Shown here in pieces: positions 24,177-30,764 of a stretch of 34,193 nucleotides of DNA (position 1 is its first letter; every line of letters begins with the position of its first letter). Location: assembly GCA_031267435.1 (NCBI GenBank), contig JAIRZB010000021.1:1-34193 (forward strand), read 5' to 3'. Made by a program: the position numbers and the translations under genes. The notes below the pieces were generated by a model. That model did no database searches. It had not been told where the DNA came from and was given only the letters and a program-made list of their open reading frames with translations. This DNA is from Puniceicoccales bacterium (GTDB taxonomy: Bacteria > Verrucomicrobiota > Verrucomicrobiia > Opitutales > LL51).

Positions 24177-25670
24177 ATGTTTTCAGCATTTTTAAATTGT
24201 TTAAAGATACAGGAATTGCGTAATAAGATTGTTTTTACGTTTTCTGTATTATTTATTGCACGCATAGGGGCGAGCATTCCTTTGCCCGGGCTTGATCCCA
24301 AGCCTTTGCATGATTTTTTCATGACGCAGCGAGGATCGGGGAGCAGCCTTGTTGGGATGTACAATATGTTCACCGGTGGAGCGTTTTTGAAGGGTGCAAT
24401 TTTTGGTCTAGGCGTGATGCCCTATATTAGTGCGTCGATTATTTTGCAATTATTAGCGGCAGTTGCACCAAGCATCGCACGTATTCAACGGGAACAGAAT
24501 GGTCGGCAGCGAATTGCGCAATATACGCGTTATTTAACATTGGCAATTTGTTTAATTCAGGGGATATTGTTGGTTCTAGCGCTTTCGAATTATCCAGAAA
24601 AAATATTTCCCGGGTTTGATCGTTCCGTATATGGCGATATAGTGGTGATGGGTCGCGGTTGGTTTTTACTGAATTCGACAATTATTTTGACGGCTGGTAC
24701 GATGATTTTGACGTGGTTTGGCGATCGTATTACGCAATTGGGCGTGGGAAATGGCGTATCGCTTTTAATTACGGCGGGTATTTTATCATCGTTGCCGGGG
24801 GCAGTAATGCAGGTTTTTGAGATGTTTACGCGGCCGATTGGAGCCGAGTCGGCGGCAATGGGAGTGCCTCATTTATTGCTGATGTTAATACTATTGGTGG
24901 TTGTGATCTATAGCATGGTGGCAGTGACGCAGGCGACGCGAAAAATTCCAGTGCAATATGCGCGCCGTGTCGTTGGCCGCAAAATGATGGGTGGACAAAA
25001 TTCTTTTTTGCCATTAAAAGTCAACTATGCGGGTGTGATGCCGGTTATTTTTGCGAGCACGCTGATTATGTTTCCGCAGCAAATTTTTACTTACATTGCG
25101 GGAGCATGGAATGTGCCATTTTGTGCACGCATTGCGAATGCGTTAATGCACGGATCGACAATGTTTTACATCATTTACGGCGTATTGATTTTGTGTTTTA
25201 GTTATTTTTGGGTTTCGATTATGTTCAAGCCCATGCAAATTGCGGAGGATTTAAAGAAAAGTGGTGGCTATATTCCTGGGATTCGTCCGGGAAATGATAC
25301 GGCAGATTTTCTCGATTTTTCGATGACGCGACTGACCCTGGCGGGGGCGATTTTTTTGACAATAGTGGCCCTGTTGCCGGATTTGATTTCGATTTATTTT
25401 GGTATACCTTATACGATTTCGATGTTTTTCGGTGGAACGGGAACACTTATTACGGTAGGTGTGATTTTAGATACAATGCGACAGATGGAAGTGCAGCTAT
25501 TGGAACGCAACTACGATGGATTTTTGCAAAAAGGGAAGGTTCGTACGCGTGGGACTAGGGATAGATTTAATTTTGCTGAATTAGTGGAATCTTGCAAAAA
25601 AATAAAAATAGTACTTTTAGTCTTAGGATGTCTTTTAATTATTGGCTTTATAAGTTTGTTATTGAAATAG
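24177..25670 (+). CDS. secY: Preprotein translocase subunit SecY
   Basis: SecY is the channel of the Sec translocon and partners the SecE encoded at 916. The 497-residue protein has about ten membrane segments. Landmarks are ARIGASIPLPGLD after the first helix, the plug and second helix region (YNMFTGGAFLKGAIFGLGVM PYISASII), GNGVSLLITAGI, the cytoplasmic loop RKIPVQYARRVVGRKM, and GGYIPGIRPGNDTADFLD. It is longer than E. coli SecY (443), mainly through loops. It starts 6 bases after rplO and ends 6 bases before the map start. Confidence 0.97.
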   Translation: MFSAFLNCLKIQELRNKIVFTFSVLFIARIGASIPLPGLDPKPLHDFFMTQRGSGSSLVGMYNMFTGGAFLKGAIFGLGVMPYISASIILQLLAAVAPSIARIQREQNGRQRIAQYTRYLTLAICLIQGILLVLALSNYPEKIFPGFDRSVYGDIVVMGRGWFLLNSTIILTAGTMILTWFGDRITQLGVGNGVSLLITAGILSSLPGAVMQVFEMFTRPIGAESAAMGVPHLLLMLILLVVVIYSMVAVTQATRKIPVQYARRVVGRKMMGGQNSFLPLKVNYAGVMPVIFASTLIMFPQQIFTYIAGAWNVPFCARIANALMHGSTMFYIIYGVLILCFSYFWVSIMFKPMQIAEDLKKSGGYIPGIRPGNDTADFLDFSMTRLTLAGAIFLTIVALLPDLISIYFGIPYTISMFFGGTGTLITVGVILDTMRQMEVQLLERNYDGFLQKGKVRTRGTRDRFNFAELVESCKKIKIVLLVLGCLLIIGFISLLLK

Positions 25671-25676
25671 TTGTCT

Positions 25677-26444
25677 ATGATTCCCATAAAAAGTTTGGAA
25701 GAAATTGAAAAGATGCGTCATGCGGGGGCGGTTTCTGCGGCTGTTTTGGAGGAGGTGTGCAATCATATTACCGCCGGGATTTCTACGGCTGAACTGGATA
25801 ATTTTGCAAAAGAAGTAATGGAACGCTATGGCGTGAGAAGTGCAACTTTTGGGTTTCGTTCGGGCAAGCGAGTTTTTCCGGGATACGGTTGTTGGTCCAT
25901 CAACGATGAAATTGTTCATGGGCTGCCGTCGGAAAAAAAAGTATTGCAGGATGGCGATATTATTAGCGTTGATTTGGCAATGCATGTTGATGGTTTTGTC
26001 GGCGATAATACGCGGACAGTTGCAATTGGCGCAATAAAACTTGAAGTGCAGCATTTAATCGATATGACCTATGAGGCTTTATTGGCTGGAATTAATGCCG
26101 CAAGGCCCGGGAATACGGTGGGTCACATTTCGGCTGCCATCCAACGTTACGGAGATGAGAATAGGTTGGGTATTGTGCGTGAATTGGTCGGGCATGGTAT
26201 TGGTCGCGAAATGCATGAAGATCCGCAGGTTCCCAATTACGGTGTTGCGGGTCAAGGTCCCGTTTTAAAGTCAGGAATGACCCTGGCAATTGAGCCGATG
26301 TTTACGTTGGGAAGCGAAAAAGTTTCCACGAATCCCGATGGTTGGACCATTCGTACCGTTGATGGTTCTTGGGCTGCCCATTGGGAGCATACCGTACTTA
26401 TTACGGATAGTTTACCAGAAATCTTGACTTTGTTGAAAAAATGA
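25677..26444 (+). CDS. map: Methionine aminopeptidase, type I
   Basis: This enzyme removes the initiator methionine from new proteins. From ATG 25677 it has 255 residues. All five metal ligands are in place: D99 and D110 (VDLAMHVDG, GDNTRT), H173 (VGHGIGREMHEDP), E206 (AIEPMF) and E237 (HWEHTVLIT), each two residues later than in E. coli. It lacks the N-terminal zinc-finger extension seen in some homologues. A TTG at 25671 directly after the secY stop could also serve as start; no ribosome-binding site is evident, so coupling to secY is likely. rpmJ and infA, often found near here, are absent. Confidence 0.96.
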   Translation: MIPIKSLEEIEKMRHAGAVSAAVLEEVCNHITAGISTAELDNFAKEVMERYGVRSATFGFRSGKRVFPGYGCWSINDEIVHGLPSEKKVLQDGDIISVDLAMHVDGFVGDNTRTVAIGAIKLEVQHLIDMTYEALLAGINAARPGNTVGHISAAIQRYGDENRLGIVRELVGHGIGREMHEDPQVPNYGVAGQGPVLKSGMTLAIEPMFTLGSEKVSTNPDGWTIRTVDGSWAAHWEHTVLITDSLPEILTLLKK

Positions 26445-26481
26445 TTTTCAAAAACCATGTATTTGTGAGGGATAAATAATT

Positions 26482-26856
26482 ATGCCACGTTTAATTGGAG
26501 TAGATATTCCGAATAATAAGAAGTTGCCCTATGCCTTGCGGTATATTTATGGTATTGGGCCTTGTCGTGCGGATTTAATTGTGGAGCAGACGGGACTCAA
26601 TCCGGATATGCGGGCGCAGGATTTGACGGAGGAAAATATTAATAAAATTACCGCCGTTATTATCGAAAATGGATGGAAGGTTGAGGGGGATTTGCGCCGG
26701 GAAATTGCTTCGAATTTGAAGCGTTTGCAAGCGATTAAGTGTTACCGCGGCATTCGTCATTACCGCGGACTGCCGGTGCGCGGTCAAAGGACTTCGACCA
26801 ATGCCCGTACGCGTAAGGGGGCAAGAAAAACTATCGGTGTGATTAGAAAGAAATAG
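26482..26856 (+). CDS. rpsM: 30S ribosomal protein S13
   Basis: S13 contacts P-site tRNA and forms bridge B1. The 124-residue protein has MPRLIGVDIPNNKKLPYALR, the helix-hairpin-helix YGIGPCRADLIVEQTG, the LRREIASNLKRLQAIKCYRG block and the basic tail RGQRTSTNARTRKGARKT. GAGGGATAAATAATT precedes the start. It opens the alpha group here. Confidence 0.98.
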   Translation: MPRLIGVDIPNNKKLPYALRYIYGIGPCRADLIVEQTGLNPDMRAQDLTEENINKITAVIIENGWKVEGDLRREIASNLKRLQAIKCYRGIRHYRGLPVRGQRTSTNARTRKGARKTIGVIRKK

Positions 26857-26860
26857 CGAT

Positions 26861-27346
26861 ATGGCAGAAGATTTGGAGTTAAAAAATTCATCCCATGGGC
26901 AGGCAGCGGAAATCGTTGATAAGCCGAAAGCGTCGGTGCAAGATATTTTGAACGACGGCGAAGCGGAGGTAAAAATTCGCAAGGCGAAAAATAGTAAGAA
27001 TGTTTCACGCGGCATTTGCAGTATTTTGGCGACATTTAACAACACAAAGGTTTGTTTTACGGATTTGCAGGGTAATGTGGTTTCTTGGTCGAGTTCGGGT
27101 AAGTGTAATTTTCGTGGTTCGCGGAAGTCGACGGCTTATGCGTCTCAGGTCGTGACGCAGGAAGCGGGGCGTGTAGCAATTTCGCATGGATTCAAAGAAG
27201 TTGAGGTAAGGGTAAAGGGTCCTGGCATGGGACGTGATGCGGCGATCCGCGCCTTACAATCTTTAGGTTTGACGGTCAATACGATTACGGATACGACGCC
27301 CGTTCCACACAATGGTTGTCGCCCTCGTAAGCGAAGGAGAATATAA
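26861..27346 (+). CDS. rpsK: 30S ribosomal protein S11 with N-terminal extension
   Basis: S11 forms the platform of the 30S subunit with S18 and S21 and contacts mRNA near the Shine-Dalgarno helix. The core begins near residue 42 (KNVSRGICSILATFNNTKV) and continues SSGKCNFRGSRKSTAYASQ to the end PHNGCRPRKRRRI. At 161 residues it is about 30 longer than usual because of an acidic, Ala/Lys/Glu-rich N-terminal extension. The only other starts would lie inside the core, so the extension appears genuine. Confidence 0.96.
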   Translation: MAEDLELKNSSHGQAAEIVDKPKASVQDILNDGEAEVKIRKAKNSKNVSRGICSILATFNNTKVCFTDLQGNVVSWSSSGKCNFRGSRKSTAYASQVVTQEAGRVAISHGFKEVEVRVKGPGMGRDAAIRALQSLGLTVNTITDTTPVPHNGCRPRKRRRI

Positions 27347-27364
27347 TCTTAAATTTTTAAAAAT

Positions 27365-27973
27365 ATGTCTCGGTATACAGGTCCCAAAGCTAGAATTAAT
27401 AGGCGTTTCAATTGTGAAATTTTTCCTTCATGTAAGGCGGTTGAACGCAAGCCGTATTTCCCTGGAATTCACGGTCCGAGGTTGCGTCGCAAAGTTTCCG
27501 AATACGGAATAGGGCTCAATGAAAAACAAAAATTGCGCTATATGTATGGATTGACGGAAAGGCAGTTCCGTTTAACATTTAATGCGGCAAAGTCGGAACG
27601 TGGCGTAACGAGCGAGCTGTTTATGCGACTTTTGGAAATGCGTTTGGATAGTGTGGTATATTTACTGGGATTTGCGCGGACGCGTCGGGCAGCACGCCAG
27701 TTAGTGTGCCATGGGCACATAATGGTTAATAATTTAAAAGTTGATATTCCTAGCTATCGATGTTCGGTAGGAAATGTAATCGGTGTCTATGCTCACAATT
27801 CTTCAAAAAAGTATGTGATGCAGAGTCTTGATGATTGCCGCTATCGCGCAGCTCCTGTGTGGATGACCCTTGATTCGGCTGCTATGAAAGGGAAGATTGA
27901 ACGGGAGCCAATTGCGGAAGAGTTGGAACAAAAGATTAATGGTCAGTTAATCGTTGAATTTTATAGTCGTTAA
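27365..27973 (+). CDS. rpsD: 30S ribosomal protein S4
   Basis: S4 nucleates 30S assembly and lines the mRNA entry channel; in E. coli it represses the alpha operon. The 202-residue protein has the N-terminal domain (ARINRRFNCEIFPSCKAVER, KPYFPGIHGPRLRRKVSEYG), then the S4 RNA-binding domain (LEMRLDSVVYLLGFARTRRA, ARQLVCHGHIMVNN). The four-cysteine zinc knuckle is not complete: the first two cysteines are replaced, and several residues between the pairs are missing, while two Cys remain at positions like the second pair. It lies 18 bases after rpsK. Confidence 0.97.
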   Translation: MSRYTGPKARINRRFNCEIFPSCKAVERKPYFPGIHGPRLRRKVSEYGIGLNEKQKLRYMYGLTERQFRLTFNAAKSERGVTSELFMRLLEMRLDSVVYLLGFARTRRAARQLVCHGHIMVNNLKVDIPSYRCSVGNVIGVYAHNSSKKYVMQSLDDCRYRAAPVWMTLDSAAMKGKIEREPIAEELEQKINGQLIVEFYSR

Positions 27974-27985
27974 ATTGGAGTCGCT

Positions 27986-28972
27986 ATGGTTAGACGTTTA
28001 GGAAAGTTTGAGTTGCCAAAGAAGATGGTGCGCGTTGAGGAAACGGCCACCGATACCTATGGAATGTTTATTGCGGAGCCCTTCGAATCCGGTTATGGCC
28101 ATAGTATCGGTAATTCTTTGCGCCGGGTACTTTTGTGTTCCATCGAAGCTGTGGCGGTTTCTTCGGTGAAAATTGCTGGTGTTGCTCACGAGTTCCAGTC
28201 GATACCTGGAGTGGTTGAGGATGTTGTGAGTATTGTGCTTAATTTGAAAAAAGTTTTATTAAAATCCAGTTCGCGCGATACAATCAAATTGGTCATCGAT
28301 GTTGAGCGTGAAGGAGTGGTAACGGCAGCTGATATTAGGGGAAATGTTTCGATTGAAATTGTTAATCCGGAACAAGTCATTTGTACGATCAATGAGAAAC
28401 GTCATCTGCTAATGGAGATGGAAGCGGAAATTGGCCGTGGTTATGCTTTGGCCGATGATCGAAAATTCACAACGGAAATTGGCATAATTCCGATTGATGC
28501 TTTATATAGCCCAGTGAAGTTGGCGCGCTATTCCGTTGAGGATACGCGGGTCGGCCAAATGACAGATTTTGATAAATTGATTTTGGAAATTTGGACGGAT
28601 GGTAGGGTAAAGCCGGAAGATGCGCTCAAGGATTCTATCGCAATTCTGAGACGGCATTTGGAAATATTTGATTCAATTAACAATGAGATGGTTGAATTTG
28701 AAGATGGTGCACGTCAGGCCAACGATGAACAAAATCGCCTGAGAATTTTGCTTAACATGAGTGTAAATGAGATCGAGCTGTCGGTACGTGCGGCAAATTG
28801 TTTAAATAATGCGAATATTACGACCGTTGGTGAGTTGGTCATGAAAGGCGAAAATGATATGTTAAAATATCGGAATTTTGGTAAAAAATCCTTAACGGAA
28901 ATCAAAAATAAGCTGGAAGAATTAGGGCTGTCCCTAGGGATGAAAGTCGATGAGCATATGCTAAGTTGTTAA
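27986..28972 (+). CDS. rpoA: DNA-directed RNA polymerase subunit alpha
   Basis: Alpha dimerises to seed RNA polymerase and its C-terminal domain contacts UP elements and activators. The 328-residue protein has an N-terminal domain with the conserved EPFESGYGHSIGNSLRRVLL and the TEIGIIPIDALYSPVKLARY segment, and a complete C-terminal domain (LSVRAANCLNNANITTVGEL, FGKKSLTEIKNKLEELGLSL). Together with rpoB and rpoC all large core subunits are in this window. rplQ follows after 17 bases. Confidence 0.98.
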   Translation: MVRRLGKFELPKKMVRVEETATDTYGMFIAEPFESGYGHSIGNSLRRVLLCSIEAVAVSSVKIAGVAHEFQSIPGVVEDVVSIVLNLKKVLLKSSSRDTIKLVIDVEREGVVTAADIRGNVSIEIVNPEQVICTINEKRHLLMEMEAEIGRGYALADDRKFTTEIGIIPIDALYSPVKLARYSVEDTRVGQMTDFDKLILEIWTDGRVKPEDALKDSIAILRRHLEIFDSINNEMVEFEDGARQANDEQNRLRILLNMSVNEIELSVRAANCLNNANITTVGELVMKGENDMLKYRNFGKKSLTEIKNKLEELGLSLGMKVDEHMLSC

Positions 28973-28989
28973 TCTTTAATGGAGAAAAA

Positions 28990-29466
28990 ATGCGTCACAA
29001 TAAACATAATCATATTTTGGGAGTTAAGAAAGAGCATCGTAAAGCGTTGCTTGCGAATTTGGCGACGGCGCTTATTACCCATGGAAGAATTAAGACGACT
29101 CTAGCAAAGGCAAAGGCGTTAAGGCCTTTTATTGAGCAGGTTATTACGCTTGCAAAGCGGGCAAATCGGAGTGAAATTGGAGAACAAAAATTGCATTTTC
29201 GCCGTTTAGCGATTGCACGCGTGCGCGATGTAACTGCGGTGGGGATGCTATTTAATGAAAAAGTTTCGGAATTTTTGAAGCGCGATGGTGGGTATGCGCG
29301 CATTTATAAATTGGTACCGCGCCGCGGCGATGCGAGTAAAATGGCCATTATTGAATTGATTGCCGCCGATGATGTGGGTTACAAAAAGGCGAGGAAAAGA
29401 AAGACGAAGAAGGTTGGAATTCGCAGGAATACGGTTAAACGAGAGCCTGCTCTAAGTGCGAGTTAA
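28990..29466 (+). CDS. rplQ: 50S ribosomal protein L17 with C-terminal extension
   Basis: L17 lies near the tunnel exit. From ATG 28990 (MRHNKHNHILGVKKEHRKAL) the protein is 158 residues. The family core includes ANLATALITHGRIKTTLAKA and KLVPRRGDASKMAIIELI. About 35 residues follow the core, with a very basic KKARKRKTKKVGIRRN stretch; such tails occur in several phyla. GGAGAAAAA precedes the start. The open frame from 28966 overlaps the end of rpoA and is not used. A terminator follows. Confidence 0.96.
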   Translation: MRHNKHNHILGVKKEHRKALLANLATALITHGRIKTTLAKAKALRPFIEQVITLAKRANRSEIGEQKLHFRRLAIARVRDVTAVGMLFNEKVSEFLKRDGGYARIYKLVPRRGDASKMAIIELIAADDVGYKKARKRKTKKVGIRRNTVKREPALSAS

Positions 29467-29497
29467 TCGTAGTTATGATTTTGGAAAAAGTTTGATG

Positions 29498-29527
29498 TCC
29501 CGTAATGAATAATTATGGGATTTTTTT
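29498..29527 (+). terminator. Strong intrinsic terminator closing the ribosomal cluster
   Basis: TCCCGTAAT (29498-29506) pairs with ATTATGGGA (29512-29520) through nine base pairs with one G-U, around a GAATA loop, followed immediately by seven T. It lies 31 bases after rplQ. The T run touches the ATG of the next gene, so the 3' arm (GGGA) also lies at ribosome-binding distance to that start. Confidence 0.88.
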
Positions 29528-30673
29528 ATGAAGGAGCAGGCATTAGGGCGTTTATTAACTAGAATTAATCATCTCGACCACACAACGCTAGTATCATTGG
29601 TTCGCAAATTCTACCGTCAAAGAAATATCTTTGAAAAAGTTATCAATGTTATCCGGGATGGTATTGTAATGATCGATCAGGGTGGTCGGATATTGCTTGC
29701 AAATAATGTGGCGGAAGAGCTATTGAATGTGCGCAATTTACGGAACATGGTCCTATGGAAGTGTGCCCCTGAAATATTACAGCAAGTCGATTTGGGGCAA
29801 ATTCAAGAAAAGTCGATTGTGGGTGAGATCCATTTGAGTTACCCGACGGAGAGGGTATTACGATTTTATTCGGTGCCATTTATTGCGGAAAAGGAATCCC
29901 AAATCATTTGTATATTTTCCGACATTACGCAAGCTTTGGAGCAGAAAAAAAAGGAATTAGAAGAGGAACGAACCAATTCCATTCTACTGCTTTCGGCTGG
30001 TGTTGCCCATGAAATCGGGAATCCGCTCAATTCCATTAATTTGCAATTGGAGTTGATGCAAACTTTTATTCAGGATCAAAATTTCGAAGAAATTTCGGAG
30101 TCCGTATCGGTTTGCAGAAAAGAAGTGGAGCGTTTACATGGAATTATTAAGAATTTTTTGCAAGCAGTTCAGCCGGTTGCTCCGAATTTTTCCGATGCTC
30201 ATTTATTGGAGTTACTAAATTTTGTGATTAAATTTTTATCGCCGGAATTGGATAATGCCGGTGTTCGCATTCGCCTAACGATCGATGGAGATGTGCCCAT
30301 TGTTTTAGCCGATGGCGATCAAATAAAGCAGGTATTTTTTAATATCATAAAAAATGCGATGGAAGCGATGACGCGTAAAAAATGTTTATCGATTGGCGTA
30401 AGCAGTGACGACGATTTTGTTATTTTAAAATTTACGGATACGGGTACGGGAATTTCGACGGAACAATTGGGGAAAGTTTTTGAACCTTTTTGTACTTCTA
30501 AGAAGCATGGAACGGGACTTGGCATGTTTATTGTTCAACGGATTTTACGCAATCACCGTGCAACGATTGCCATCGAATCCAAAGCAAACATGGGAACCAC
30601 GATCACCATTAAATTCCCCCGTAAAGTTCATTTGCCGCGAATGTTGGATTCAAATAATAGCCATCATTTATAA
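29528..30673 (+). CDS. PAS-domain sensor histidine kinase, soluble (NtrB/AtoS-like)
   Basis: A sensor kinase that autophosphorylates on His and passes phosphate to a response regulator. The 381-residue protein has no signal peptide or membrane span, so it is likely cytoplasmic. A PAS domain lies near residues 38-135 (VINVIRDGIVMIDQGGRILL). The HisKA H-box HEIGNPLN gives H161. The ATPase domain shows N276 in IIKNAMEA, the G1 box DTGTG (D304 to G308), the F box FEPFCTSK and G2 GTGLG (328-332). Overall layout resembles NtrB/AtoS kinases that act with sigma54 regulators, but no regulator gene is in the window. The start abuts the terminator above, leaving GGGA in its stem as the only ribosome-binding candidate. 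The signal is unknown. Confidence 0.9.
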   Translation: MKEQALGRLLTRINHLDHTTLVSLVRKFYRQRNIFEKVINVIRDGIVMIDQGGRILLANNVAEELLNVRNLRNMVLWKCAPEILQQVDLGQIQEKSIVGEIHLSYPTERVLRFYSVPFIAEKESQIICIFSDITQALEQKKKELEEERTNSILLLSAGVAHEIGNPLNSINLQLELMQTFIQDQNFEEISESVSVCRKEVERLHGIIKNFLQAVQPVAPNFSDAHLLELLNFVIKFLSPELDNAGVRIRLTIDGDVPIVLADGDQIKQVFFNIIKNAMEAMTRKKCLSIGVSSDDDFVILKFTDTGTGISTEQLGKVFEPFCTSKKHGTGLGMFIVQRILRNHRATIAIESKANMGTTITIKFPRKVHLPRMLDSNNSHHL

Positions 30674-30764
30674 ACAATGTAATTTTTTGTTTTATTCTTA
30701 GTATGGGTAATATTCTATTATTCTTGCTAAAAATGGAAGCTTGGGAATAATTAGGGAAGATTAG
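30674..30764 (+). promoter_or_regulatory. Kinase-protease gap with weak promoter candidates
   Basis: The 91-base gap is AT-rich. TTGCTA (30724-30729) and AATAAT (30746-30751) are 16 bases apart, like a sigma70 promoter. However, a start about 7 bases later would fall after the AGGGA ribosome-binding site at 30753-30757, which argues against it. An upstream TAATAT near 30710 is another possible -10 box with a poor -35. No terminator for the kinase gene is seen. Confidence 0.2.
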
